IMG/VR virus record: IMGVR_UViG_3300036770_008729
Location: 157,359 to 221,358 of that record
Strand: one strand, 5' to 3'
Length of the DNA stretch: 64,000 nucleotides
Origin: a virus
The position numbers and the translations under genes are program-made. The notes beneath the pieces are model-generated. The model ran no database searches. It saw nothing but the letters and a program-made list of their open reading frames with translations, and had not been told where the DNA came from. Shown in pieces: positions 1-8,160 of the stretch (positions are counted from its first letter, which is position 1; the number at the start of each line of letters is the position of its first letter).

Positions 1-2
1 CT

Positions 3-470
3 TATGTTCTTAGCCAGGTTTGGTCTGGAACTAATCCAGAGAAGTCTAAATTTATCGACTTGAAAGGTAAGTATAAATCCAAATTTGATTCATTCAAAAA
101 CAAGTTAGTTGACACTAAATGGCAAAAATTCTTTGATAAGATTACTGTTTGTGAGAATATGGATTTTCAAAAAGTAATCGAGAAATATGACTCTCCTACT
201 ACTTACTTCTATTGTGATCCCCCGTATTATAAAACCGAAGACTATTACGCAAATCATCAATTTGGTATAGAAACACATGAGAGATTAGCTAATTGTCTTA
301 AGTCAATGTCTGGTAAGTTCTCACTAAGTTATTATCACTTTGATCAATTAGAGCAATGGTTTCCAAAAGATGACTACAAATGGGAGTCTAAGGAGTTTCA
401 CAAAGCAGCGATGGCTAAATCTGGCAAAGCTCAAACTAAAGGTGTTGAATTACTGATAATGAACTACTAA
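3..470 (+). CDS. DNA adenine methylase (D12/Dam class), 3' part
   Basis: The frame is open to the left edge, so the gene starts outside the window. The visible part reads YVLSQVWSGTNPEKSKF, then the catalytic DPPY motif (YCDPPYYKTEDYY), then a C-terminal region typical of D12-class N6-adenine methyltransferases. Known role of the family: SAM-dependent methylation of adenine in DNA. In a phage this usually protects the genome from restriction or marks it. A TTG at position 60 is probably just an internal leucine codon. A clear terminator follows at 477-505. A second, complete Dam-type gene lies at 42452. Confidence 0.8.
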   Translation, partial: YVLSQVWSGTNPEKSKFIDLKGKYKSKFDSFKNKLVDTKWQKFFDKITVCENMDFQKVIEKYDSPTTYFYCDPPYYKTEDYYANHQFGIETHERLANCLKSMSGKFSLSYYHFDQLEQWFPKDDYKWESKEFHKAAMAKSGKAQTKGVELLIMNY

Positions 471-476
471 AAAATT

Positions 477-505
477 AATCTCGATGAAAATCGAGATTTT
501 TTTTT
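477..505 (+). terminator. Rho-independent terminator after the methylase
   Basis: A 9-bp perfect stem (AATCTCGAT / ATCGAGATT) with a GAAA loop is followed by a run of T. It sits 7 nt after the methylase stop codon. Confidence 0.85.
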
Positions 506-618
506 ATTCAAAGTAAACTTTTGAAAAATAAAGTAATATAAACTTTACTTTTTGGCCAAAAAAGAATTTATTGATACGTCACGATGAGTATCAAATTAGA
601 AATTAAAAATTAAATAAA

Positions 619-1461
619 ATGAAAAATTTACCAAAAAACGTAGTGGATTCATCCACAATTCTAACACAAATTTATTCCACAACAAACTACTCAATGTTTG
701 GATTTATCGGTGGTAACAGAAATTTAGATAACTCAAATCTAAATAAAATCAAACAATCAATTAGCAAAAAATACATTAAGACAAACGCTGTTATTTGTAT
801 TTTAGATGAATCAGATGATATAAATCCTCTTAAAATAGTGGATGGTCAGCACAGATTTCACGCTTGTCAAAGTTTAAATGTTCCTGTTTCATATGTAATC
901 GATGGAGGACTTACCATGGCTAGTATTTTAAACGATATAACTCTTTTGAATACAGCATCAAAAGAATGGGATGTTTCCGACTTTATGAGAAGCGAAGCTC
1001 AAAAAGGAAATCAAAACTATATTTTATACTCAAGTATTTATGGAATGTATTCTAGTATATTTGACCACGAGGCTTTATTCTACATACTGAATAGTGATGT
1101 TAATAGAACTTGTTCAAAGATATCATATCCTTCATTTAAGAATGGTGAGTTGCAATTTACACAATCTGACTATAATTACTTACTTGATAGATTAAATCAA
1201 ATCTCACTTTTCAGTCAATATAGTGAAATTGGTGGTAAAAGATACTATCAAAAAGCTCTAAATCAATTACTAAACACCAGAGGATTTAGTGTAAATCAAA
1301 TGTTATCAAAATTACACACAAGACAATCTAATATTGTTAAATGTACAACTGTAGAGGGAGCTCTTAGACAATTAGCTGACATCTATAATTGGAAAATTCA
1401 ATCTGGTAGAATTCTATTTTTAGGAACAAAGGATAAAATAGAAGAAATAATCATTAGATAA
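619..1461 (+). CDS. DGQHR / ParB-like domain protein
   Basis: This 280-residue protein has the signature KIVDGQHRFHACQSLNVPVSYVI at about residues 73-95, which matches the DGQHR/ParB-sulfiredoxin-like fold used by ParB nucleases and DndB-type proteins. The rest is helical with no other recognised domain. Several such proteins bind DNA or hydrolyse nucleotides, but the substrate here is unknown. It stands alone after a terminator and converges on the histidine kinase gene, with which it shares a terminator. Start ATG is preceded by an A-rich leader without a Shine-Dalgarno site. Confidence 0.65.
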   Translation: MKNLPKNVVDSSTILTQIYSTTNYSMFGFIGGNRNLDNSNLNKIKQSISKKYIKTNAVICILDESDDINPLKIVDGQHRFHACQSLNVPVSYVIDGGLTMASILNDITLLNTASKEWDVSDFMRSEAQKGNQNYILYSSIYGMYSSIFDHEALFYILNSDVNRTCSKISYPSFKNGELQFTQSDYNYLLDRLNQISLFSQYSEIGGKRYYQKALNQLLNTRGFSVNQMLSKLHTRQSNIVKCTTVEGALRQLADIYNWKIQSGRILFLGTKDKIEEIIIR

Positions 1462-1473
1462 TAATGTAATAAC

Positions 1474-1518
1474 TAAAATAGTAAATAGGGTATACAAAGT
1501 GCCTTATTTACTATTTTA
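1474..1518. terminator. Bidirectional terminator hairpin
   Basis: A perfect 14-bp inverted repeat (TAAAATAGTAAATA at 1474-1487, TATTTACTATTTTA at 1505-1518), extended by wobble and G-C pairs, lies between convergent genes. It overlaps the stop codon of the minus-strand gene. The AT-rich arms give T-runs on both strands. Confidence 0.7.
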
Positions 1519-2998
1519 ATTTAATAGTCATTTTAGTTCCTACATCATTCTTCTCACAACTTAAATTAAATCCATGTTCAGCTAATATAGCCTGACAGAT
1601 GTTTAATCCTAAACCAGAAGTTTCTTTATCTATATCTTTATTCTTCTTAGTTAAGTAAGCAATACTAATTTTTTCGAATTGTTGTTGAGTCATACCTCTA
1701 CCATTATCTTGAACAATTAGATTATCACCTTCTAATGAGATTTTAACCATCTTTAATTCACTATCGTTGTATTTAAGACCATTCTTAACTAAGTTATCAA
1801 TAGCATTACAGAATAGTATTTCATTTACTTCTGCTTCTTTTAACTGTTCAATCTCGATTTGATTAAAATAAGAAGTTCCGGCGAAATATGATTTCAATAA
1901 GTCGGTAAGGTCAACCTTTTGTTTATTTAATACTATATCTTGTTTTACTAAATTGGTGAACTCATAAACTGACTTATAAACTTTTTGAGTATGATTTAAT
2001 CCTTCTTTAATCATTTTTACCGAACCATCAATCTTTAATCTTTGTAGTTCTTCTGGACTTATTCTTTTCTCAAGTGAATTAATACCTCTTGGAATGTAAG
2101 TATTTATACCAGAGTGCATATCATGTCTAATAATACGAGCAGCGTGTTCAAGATAGGTATTCTTTTTAGCTATGTCTTTTAATTGCTCATCGATTTCGTG
2201 GTCTTGAACTTGAATTCGTTTTCTTTGGAAGAGAACAACAACTGCCAAAATAAGTAAGATGATAGAAATAGCAGATGACCATAACCATTTCTTTAATTTA
2301 GCTTTTTGTATTTCTAGATCAGTGTTTTCTACTTTTAATTCATCTTTTTCCACTTTTAACTCACTATTGTTAATTGTTAAATCAATCACTTCTTTTTCTT
2401 TATTAAGTGTTTTGATGGTTCCATCTTTTGCGTCAATAATTTCTTGTTTTGCATTTGCTTTTACGAGTGAATCTTTTTCCGCTATAAGGTTTTTAATCTT
2501 ACTATCAATTTCCTTTGCAATGCTTTGTAAATCAGATTTTGATAATTTATCTAATGTAGTTGGAATCTGTTGTAAGAATTGTAAATCTTTTTTAATTGAT
2601 TCTTGAGCTTCAGCCGGTAGTTCTTTTTCACTTTCTTCTTTCTTTTTTAATTCATCGCAAATATAATGAACATCTTTTTCAACATCTAATTCAACTATAT
2701 CAACATAACCTTTTGTTTTATCTAAATACCACTCAGCAGCGTCATACATACCTCTATTGTAAAAAGCAATACCAATTTCTCGACAAAGCTTAACCTCACC
2801 AATAGATAATTTTTTACCATTAAGAATATCATTAAGATCTAATTTGTTAATCATTTCAGTCACTGTTTGACTTTCTGGAAAAAATGGAACTCCCTGGTCC
2901 CAAGTAGCCTCATTTGTATTTTGTGGTAATGAATTTTGAGAAAATGAGAAAATTGGAATTACTAGAGTTAATACTAGTATAAATTTTCGTAGTGTCAT
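1511..2998 (-). CDS. Membrane sensor histidine kinase
   Basis: The 495-residue protein has an N-terminal signal peptide (LTLVIPIFSFSQ), a helical/TPR-like sensor region, a long coiled coil (about 150-235), one membrane segment (WLWSSAISIILLILAVVVLF, about 238-257) and a cytoplasmic kinase. Kinase motifs are visible: a DHp-like helix (RIIRHDMHSGIN), N box (NAIDNLVKNGLKYN), G1 box (VQDNGRGM) and G2 box (SGLGLNICQAILAEHG). The architecture is that of Bacteroidota TPR-histidine kinases. No response regulator is in the window, so it may act on a host regulator. A TAATATATA element lies 25 nt upstream. Confidence 0.85.
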   Translation of the reverse strand: MTLRKFILVLTLVIPIFSFSQNSLPQNTNEATWDQGVPFFPESQTVTEMINKLDLNDILNGKKLSIGEVKLCREIGIAFYNRGMYDAAEWYLDKTKGYVDIVELDVEKDVHYICDELKKKEESEKELPAEAQESIKKDLQFLQQIPTTLDKLSKSDLQSIAKEIDSKIKNLIAEKDSLVKANAKQEIIDAKDGTIKTLNKEKEVIDLTINNSELKVEKDELKVENTDLEIQKAKLKKWLWSSAISIILLILAVVVLFQRKRIQVQDHEIDEQLKDIAKKNTYLEHAARIIRHDMHSGINTYIPRGINSLEKRISPEELQRLKIDGSVKMIKEGLNHTQKVYKSVYEFTNLVKQDIVLNKQKVDLTDLLKSYFAGTSYFNQIEIEQLKEAEVNEILFCNAIDNLVKNGLKYNDSELKMVKISLEGDNLIVQDNGRGMTQQQFEKISIAYLTKKNKDIDKETSGLGLNICQAILAEHGFNLSCEKNDVGTKMTIKLK

Positions 2999-3023
2999 AT
3001 TTTCGGATTCTTTTTGTTGAGAG

Positions 3024-3032
3024 TATATATTA
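3024..3032 (-). promoter_or_regulatory. Late-promoter-like TAATATATA element
   Basis: An exact match on the minus strand, 25 nt before the ATG of the histidine kinase gene. Confidence 0.45.
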
Positions 3033-3101
3033 AACGATAAAATAAAAAATAGAAGGAACTGTAGTTTTTTAATAAATAAAAGAAACTTAACTGTTAAGTT
3101 T

Positions 3102-3326
3102 ATGAGATATAAAACTGGGGAAATTGTTATTAAAACTACTGGTGGAAATAAAATGACAATCTTTGACAGAATCGGTGATGTTTATAAATGTCTTTGGTTT
3201 GTTGAAAGTCAAATGAATGAGTCGGAATTCAAAGAGGAAGAAATCGTCACGATTCAAGAATATAAAAGATTACTTAAAACAGAAGAAAGGGAAGATAAGA
3301 TTAATCAGATTTTACTTTCCGATTAG
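3102..3326 (+). CDS. DUF2158/YodC-like small protein
   Basis: The 74-residue protein matches the DUF2158 pattern: GEIVIKTTGGNKMTI followed by YKCLWF and a short strand. Proteins of this type are small beta domains of unknown function. Its last residues, EEREDKINQILLSD, match a C-terminal tail shared by about nine small proteins in this window. It is a single gene between two minus-strand genes. Confidence 0.6.
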   Translation: MRYKTGEIVIKTTGGNKMTIFDRIGDVYKCLWFVESQMNESEFKEEEIVTIQEYKRLLKTEEREDKINQILLSD

Positions 3327-3341
3327 ATTCATTTTCATAAT

Positions 3342-4130
3342 CTATATATTCCAACTGATTTCTTTTTTATCAGGTGTTGGATAAAGAGATTTTGAATAAA
3401 ATTCCTCAAACACTTCTCTATATTTTACACACCAATCTTCGATGTTTGGTATATTAAGTTCTACCATTTTCTTTCCCAATCCAGTTGCCATATAAGCTTG
3501 CATCTCATCAGACAGAACATGGTCAGCATATCCATAATCAATAATACACTTGTACATCATTTCTCTTACTTGTGGTTCACATTTTGAAGTTAGAGAATCC
3601 ATTGATTGTTTATAATCAGGTAGTGTGAAATACATAGCGTGCGCAAACTCATGTTCTAACAGAGCATTATCTAACTCATCAACACCAAGTATGTAATAGT
3701 TATGTTCACCTTCAACTTCTTTGATAGTATTGATAATAGAAATCATTTTCTTATCATAAGTGTTCATCTCATCTTCTGGAACATTCATCATACAATCTTC
3801 TAAAATAGTAGATGGTATATTGAAACCAGACCAATCAGCACCATAAGTAAACTCTTGTTTACCGTAATGTTGTTTGTAAAGGTCTTGAAATCTAGAAAAC
3901 TTAAATTGTTTTTTAACAATTTCATCAAATATACTTTCGTAGAACTCTTGAGCTCTTAAAAATAACATTGCTCTTGAATGTGAGTCAGTAACTTTCACTG
4001 CCCAAATATGGTCTCCAACATGATACAATTCTATTGATTGTAAATGTTTTTTCATATCTAATGGAAGTAATCGACTTGGATCAGTGATTAGTTCCTCTAA
4101 AAATAGTTTGTACGATTTAATTATTTTCAC
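3342..4130 (-). CDS. Tagged zincin-like metalloprotease candidate
   Basis: The protein starts with the shared tag MKIIKSYKLFLEE, which resembles the T4 capsid-targeting sequence. A zinc-metalloprotease motif, LLEHEFAHAMYF (HExxH), lies at about residues 157-168, and an acidic DEMQAY about 45 residues later could supply the third ligand of a gluzincin. No secretion signal is present. It is the last gene of a minus-strand run with 4153, 4566 and 5621, all of which also carry the tag. Inference: packaged in the head and injected, or active in head maturation. The family is not otherwise recognised. Confidence 0.6.
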   Translation of the reverse strand: MKIIKSYKLFLEELITDPSRLLPLDMKKHLQSIELYHVGDHIWAVKVTDSHSRAMLFLRAQEFYESIFDEIVKKQFKFSRFQDLYKQHYGKQEFTYGADWSGFNIPSTILEDCMMNVPEDEMNTYDKKMISIINTIKEVEGEHNYYILGVDELDNALLEHEFAHAMYFTLPDYKQSMDSLTSKCEPQVREMMYKCIIDYGYADHVLSDEMQAYMATGLGKKMVELNIPNIEDWCVKYREVFEEFYSKSLYPTPDKKEISWNI

Positions 4131-4152
4131 GTGTGATAAATTAATTTTTTAG

Positions 4153-4554
4153 TTACTTATCATTTTTCATAGATTTCATAACCTCTGAATTAGATTTAGA
4201 AATTAGATTCTGAATCTCCTTAACTTCTTCAATATTTAGTACATCTTTTAGACCATCAAACAGTTCTTTCTTTTTGGAATCTGTAGGATTCTTGTTAAAA
4301 TCTTTAGCTAAATCTTTCAAATGTTTAAATTTTTCAGATTTTTTAAGTTTATTCCTAATTCTAAGCATCTTTGGTATATTTGAGAATAATTCTTTAAGCA
4401 TTGTTCTCATACTTTTTGACTTAATCAAAACTATAGCAGTTGCTGTGAGTGATAATCCAAAAAGTGAACCAAATACTATAGCGGCTACATACAATATATC
4501 GGAAATGGATTCATTTACTGGTTCAAAGTTTTCGAACTGTTTTAAGTGTTTCAT
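4153..4554 (-). CDS. Tagged small membrane protein
   Basis: 133 residues. The N-terminus MKHLKQFENFEPVNES fits the shared tag with a possible V-N-E|S cleavage site. One strong membrane segment follows (ISDILYVAAIVFGSLFGLSL and onward, about 17-46), then a basic, helical C-terminal half. Function unknown. It lies 12 nt downstream of 4566 and 22 nt upstream of 3342 in one transcription unit. The combination of a head-targeting-like tag and a hydrophobic helix is unusual and could suit a protein that inserts into the host envelope during injection (inference). Confidence 0.55.
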   Translation of the reverse strand: MKHLKQFENFEPVNESISDILYVAAIVFGSLFGLSLTATAIVLIKSKSMRTMLKELFSNIPKMLRIRNKLKKSEKFKHLKDLAKDFNKNPTDSKKKELFDGLKDVLNIEEVKEIQNLISKSNSEVMKSMKNDK

Positions 4555-4565
4555 AATTTTCTATT

Positions 4566-5624
4566 TTAATTTTTAAGGGAATATAATTTTAGTATCTTTT
4601 TTTGTATTCTTTGTCCTGATGAATTAACTCTATCTTGAACAAATTGAAGAAACTTATCGATTGACATCTTTCTTATATCAACACCTTTAATTGAAGGTGC
4701 ATCCACAAGCTCAATTACTGAGGTTTCTCTAGATTGGTCTAATTGATTAGCTAATCCGTTTTTCATTCTATTTAGAATAATTTCAGGGTTCACATCTGGG
4801 TAAAAACTGTTTATTAAATCAGACATTTGTTTTTTGAAATCCACAGCATTAAAATCTATCATTCTTTGTGCAAATGTCCAAGTAGGACATTTAGATTTCA
4901 ATTCTTCTACATGATACTTCTTAACATAAGGCCAAGCATCTTGAACCATTGCATTCATTTCATGTTTTTCAGACCAGTATAAGTAGTAACCTATTTTATC
5001 TGACCAGGCTTTGAAAATTTCTTTTTTTATTCTACTTCTATTTGCCTCTAGTGACCAAGTAACATCAGTTGATAATTGACCAGCTCCATTAATCATTCTT
5101 CTATAATTTTCATATCCGTGATTTAATTCGTGTAGAGTAGCTGATTCCATTTCTAGTAGTAGATCTTCTATTTCATTGAAACTTTCATTGATTAGAAACC
5201 CTATTTCCATATTAAGAAATATACTGTGGTCGGTTCTTTCATCAACAGCTGGTTCAATATAGGAAGAATCTTCTGTTTTTTCCTTTTCAATACTTGAGCA
5301 AAATCCATTTGTGGTGAAGTTTTTAATTTTAGAAGTTACTGGAAATTCTTTTGTGAATTGTTCATCAGTTCTTCTACTAAAATTGAAACCTATATTGAGT
5401 GTTGAAACTGGAAGACTAATCCAGTTATTAGTTGAAAAGATTTTTGTAACTTTTGTTATGTCTACTTTTTCAACTTTTTTATATGTTTGTTCAGTTGTAT
5501 TTAGAAATTCGTCTAAATGTTTTTGTGCTAACTCCATAATGAAATCAGAGTAAAGTAAGGTTGGTTCGGCTAAACCAACTGCCTCTTTTATTAAAAATCC
5601 GTTGAATCGTTTGATATATCTCAT
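4566..5624 (-). CDS. Tagged HExxH metalloprotease-like protein
   Basis: 352 residues beginning with the shared tag MRYIKRFNGFLIKEA; the L-I-K-E|A stretch looks like a T4 gp21-type cut site. A zinc-binding HExxH motif is in SATLHELNHGYENYRR (about residues 181-196). The rest is not recognised. The stop of 5621 overlaps its start (ATGA type), so the two are probably co-translated. It is the second HExxH protein in this tagged cluster. Possible roles are cleavage of host proteins after injection or of phage head proteins; nothing in the sequence decides between them. Confidence 0.6.
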   Translation of the reverse strand: MRYIKRFNGFLIKEAVGLAEPTLLYSDFIMELAQKHLDEFLNTTEQTYKKVEKVDITKVTKIFSTNNWISLPVSTLNIGFNFSRRTDEQFTKEFPVTSKIKNFTTNGFCSSIEKEKTEDSSYIEPAVDERTDHSIFLNMEIGFLINESFNEIEDLLLEMESATLHELNHGYENYRRMINGAGQLSTDVTWSLEANRSRIKKEIFKAWSDKIGYYLYWSEKHEMNAMVQDAWPYVKKYHVEELKSKCPTWTFAQRMIDFNAVDFKKQMSDLINSFYPDVNPEIILNRMKNGLANQLDQSRETSVIELVDAPSIKGVDIRKMSIDKFLQFVQDRVNSSGQRIQKKILKLYSLKN

Positions 5625-6115
5625 ATTGTAAAATAAATTAACATTTTTAAGGGTTTGTATTCTGGATGACTTGCTACAAGATCAAAGTTTACCTCATAAC
5701 CGGATGAAGATAATCTCGAATTAGCAGTAACTATATCACTAAACTTTTTTATACCATTTGAATCCATTACTTGATAAGTATCTTGAACAGCTCTATATCC
5801 AATTTTTTTATTGGAAACTGGAAGTTTCATATTTGCAATTATACAGATTGTTGCATTTTCAACTTTAAAAAGTTCAATCCTGTTTTTGATTTGAGAAACA
5901 CAATAAGAAAACCATCTCTCGAAATCTCCCACTTTTGGATTGAAGGTTAGTCCACCTCCTTTAGATTCTTCACCAGCTAACACTATAGAATAGTTGTTTA
6001 GAATACCATCATCTTCAAATTCAATGAGTATATCTCTAATTTCAGAGAACTTACCTTCGATGATACTTTCGAAGTTATCAACATTTTCATTAAATTTTGA
6101 CCAGTTTTTAAGCAT
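5621..6115 (-). CDS. Tagged protein of unknown function
   Basis: I place the start at 6115 rather than at an upstream ATG at 6148, because this gives the tag-like N-terminus MLKNWSKFNENVDNF and puts a TAATATATA element exactly 4 nt before the ATG, as for several other genes here. The remaining 150 residues are a mixed alpha/beta protein without a recognised motif. It is the first gene of a four-gene minus-strand run of tagged proteins. Confidence 0.55.
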   Translation of the reverse strand: MLKNWSKFNENVDNFESIIEGKFSEIRDILIEFEDDGILNNYSIVLAGEESKGGGLTFNPKVGDFERWFSYCVSQIKNRIELFKVENATICIIANMKLPVSNKKIGYRAVQDTYQVMDSNGIKKFSDIVTANSRLSSSGYEVNFDLVASHPEYKPLKMLIYFTI

Positions 6116-6116
6116 A

Positions 6117-6128
6117 TAATATATATTA
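6117..6128. promoter_or_regulatory. Palindromic bidirectional promoter-like element
   Basis: TAATATATATTA is self-complementary and gives TAATATATA on both strands. It lies 4 nt before the minus-strand ATG at 6115 (element 6120-6128) and 6 nt before the plus-strand ATG at 6132 (element 6117-6125). Confidence 0.5.
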
Positions 6129-6131
6129 AAT

Positions 6132-6476
6132 ATGAAACTCGAAATCAACGAAATCTATCATAATTATATCATCAGAGTTGTTATTTTTTCAATTTTCTTA
6201 TATAAGAGAATGATAAAAACACCAAATGCTTATAAGTTGGCAGTTAATTCTTTTATAAAAAAAAGATTACCGTGGAAAATCAATTTGATTATTGATACCG
6301 GCATAAAATTAGATAAAGATGACGAGCGTGAGATTTTACTTAATGAATTACTTGAAGGAATAGAATCTGATTATTTAAGCACAATTACAATTACTTTTAC
6401 TACACCACTTAAAGATACGACTATGCAAATTGATTTAAAAGATGAAAATAAGTATTCGGAGTATCTTTATCTTTAA
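6132..6476 (+). CDS. Hypothetical protein
   Basis: A 114-residue protein, divergent from the tagged gene at 6115 and sharing its palindromic promoter-like element. The first third is hydrophobic and basic, with a short possible membrane segment (YIIRVVIFSIFLY); the rest contains INLIIDTGIKL and an acidic stretch. No family is recognised. An internal ATG at residue 27 (MIKTPNAYK) could be the true start, but the promoter position favours the first. Confidence 0.5.
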   Translation: MKLEINEIYHNYIIRVVIFSIFLYKRMIKTPNAYKLAVNSFIKKRLPWKINLIIDTGIKLDKDDEREILLNELLEGIESDYLSTITITFTTPLKDTTMQIDLKDENKYSEYLYL

Positions 6477-6500
6477 AAATAAATTTATTAGATTAAAAAT

Positions 6501-6509
6501 TAATATATA
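6501..6509 (+). promoter_or_regulatory. Late-promoter-like TAATATATA element
   Basis: An exact match ending 4 nt before the ATG at 6514. Confidence 0.5.
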
Positions 6510-6513
6510 ATTT

Positions 6514-7350
6514 ATGAAATTTTTAAAATCATATTCTAAATTTAGACTAATCAAAGAAGAGTTAGTATCTTCAACACAAAAAATAAACTGGGGTGTGGGT
6601 GAATTTGAAGTTAAAGAATTATTCAGGATATTCAATGACTTAAGAGATGAACTACCGGAAGAATTTATTATCGGAGGTGAGAAATTCCATATAGATAAAT
6701 CAATATTTGGAGAAGTAGGAAAGGCGATGGATTTTGAGCCAGAAGAGTTTGAACCACAATGTGAAGATAAATCCGGAAAACCAACTAATCCGAGTAATGA
6801 ACCAGTAACTTCCAACGACTTATTAAAGATGAAGAAATTTCATTTAAAGAAAGGTAGTGTGGAAGTTGATGCAACTAAATACTATGATTTCATCAAATTT
6901 GCTAGAAAATTATTCTGGACAGGAACTCCGTATCAAATGACCGAGGATGATGTTGAGAAATTAGCAAATGATTCTAACGAAATTGGAAGAGCTGGGTTTG
7001 ATGAGTATAGAAAAGATAGTGATAACTATACTAAAATGAAGTTTTCATATGAAAAGATTATGGACTTCTTAAAAGAAAAAGGATCCGAAGATCGTTTTAA
7101 CACTTCAGGAGTATTTAAAGATTTTCCAGATATAGATAAAGAAGCTTACCAATTAGCAGTGTCGTATAAAGGCTACGCAAGTGGCTCTTTCGATCACTTT
7201 GATAAAGCTATTGAAAAGGGTGAAAAAATGCCACTTAGTTCTATTATTGAAATCAACGGTAAATGGTATTTAGTTGGTGGTAATAGAAGAATGTCTTACT
7301 ATTGTTTAAGTAAGATAAATCCAGTAGTTTGGAAAATTAAATTAAAATAA
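6514..7350 (+). CDS. Tagged ParB-like domain protein
   Basis: 278 residues. N-terminal tag MKFLKSYSKFRLIKEEL with a likely L-I-K-E|E cut site. Near the C-terminus, IIEINGKWYLVGGNRRMSYY resembles the G-x-[HN]-R core of the ParB/sulfiredoxin fold, as in phage ParB-like proteins. The middle is acidic and helical. The gene has its own TAATATATA element 4 nt upstream. Inference: a head-targeted, possibly DNA- or nucleotide-acting protein delivered with the genome. The substrate cannot be told from the sequence. Confidence 0.55.
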   Translation: MKFLKSYSKFRLIKEELVSSTQKINWGVGEFEVKELFRIFNDLRDELPEEFIIGGEKFHIDKSIFGEVGKAMDFEPEEFEPQCEDKSGKPTNPSNEPVTSNDLLKMKKFHLKKGSVEVDATKYYDFIKFARKLFWTGTPYQMTEDDVEKLANDSNEIGRAGFDEYRKDSDNYTKMKFSYEKIMDFLKEKGSEDRFNTSGVFKDFPDIDKEAYQLAVSYKGYASGSFDHFDKAIEKGEKMPLSSIIEINGKWYLVGGNRRMSYYCLSKINPVVWKIKLK

Positions 7351-7419
7351 TCCATCTAAATTCTTTCTTCTTCTATGAATTTTTCATCACTCAAAAATGA
7401 TAAGTTTCATATTTAAAAA

Positions 7420-8109
7420 CTAATAATTATACTCAAAATAAACCATTGCTTTTTGATACTGTAAATCATAACCTTCGAATCCAAAGAAGTCACAAACAAT
7501 CTCAAACTTATCATCATACCAAGCCTCAGAGTTCAATTCACCATCATAAGCATATGATGCAAAATCAACTCGCATCATTCCATCTTCATAATCTATATCT
7601 CTTACTGCAATTCCAAATTCCTCTATTTTTTCTCTTAACTCATCCTCACTTGGAAGTTTGAATTCTTCTTCTAAATCAACATCTGGTTTCTCAAAAATAT
7701 ATTCTATTCTAACTATTCCAACTTCTTTAGCTGTTGCGGATCTGTTGGAGTTTAATTTCACATCAACCAAAGTCCAACCTAAATCACCAAGTCTTCCGAT
7801 ACTAGTATTCATTTCGGTCATCAAATCGAGTGCCTCAGTATATTTCTTATATTTTGGTCCAAAAGAAAGAGTAATCTTAAATTTGCTGATGATTTTATTA
7901 CCACCTTTAATAACTGGCTTAAAATTATTGTATTTTGCATTCTTTTCAGAATAGTCCGAATATGACATATCACCAGATGATGAACTGAATACAATCTTAA
8001 TACCATCATCAATAAAATCAATTACCGTTTCAACTATATCATCAACAACTGATGGATCCGGTTGAAAACTCTCATTAATAAAATTGTTAAATTTTCTGAC
8101 AAATCTCAT
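7420..8109 (-). CDS. Tagged protein of unknown function
   Basis: 229 residues starting MRFVRKFNNFINESF, a clear copy of the shared tag with a possible I-N-E|S cut site. The body looks like two alpha/beta modules, with an acidic C-terminal half (about 150-229). No catalytic motif is seen. It converges on 6514 and is monocistronic, with a TAATATATA element 6 nt upstream. Confidence 0.6.
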   Translation of the reverse strand: MRFVRKFNNFINESFQPDPSVVDDIVETVIDFIDDGIKIVFSSSSGDMSYSDYSEKNAKYNNFKPVIKGGNKIISKFKITLSFGPKYKKYTEALDLMTEMNTSIGRLGDLGWTLVDVKLNSNRSATAKEVGIVRIEYIFEKPDVDLEEEFKLPSEDELREKIEEFGIAVRDIDYEDGMMRVDFASYAYDGELNSEAWYDDKFEIVCDFFGFEGYDLQYQKAMVYFEYNY

Positions 8110-8115
8110 ATTTGT

Positions 8116-8124
8116 TATATATTA
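8116..8124 (-). promoter_or_regulatory. Late-promoter-like TAATATATA element
   Basis: An exact match, 6 nt before the minus-strand ATG at 8109. Confidence 0.45.
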
Positions 8125-8148
8125 TTTTTTTCTCCAATAAATTATTCC

Positions 8149-8156
8149 TATCTTTG
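8149..8156 (+). promoter_or_regulatory. Bacteroidota-type -7 box (TAnnTTTG)
   Basis: TATCTTTG ends 4 nt before the ATG at 8161. This matches the known Bacteroidota housekeeping -7 consensus. The spacing would give an almost leaderless mRNA. I see no convincing -33 TTG. Confidence 0.5.
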
Positions 8157-8160
8157 TAAG

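Noticed and set aside
530-575. AAAGTAA / TTTACTTT-type short repeats before the 619 gene
   Set aside because: Imperfect and AT-rich; could be an operator but cannot be told from background.
6435-6815. Minus-strand 126-residue frame opposite 6514
   Set aside because: It overlaps a tagged gene with a good promoter-like element; composition is typical of a shadow frame.
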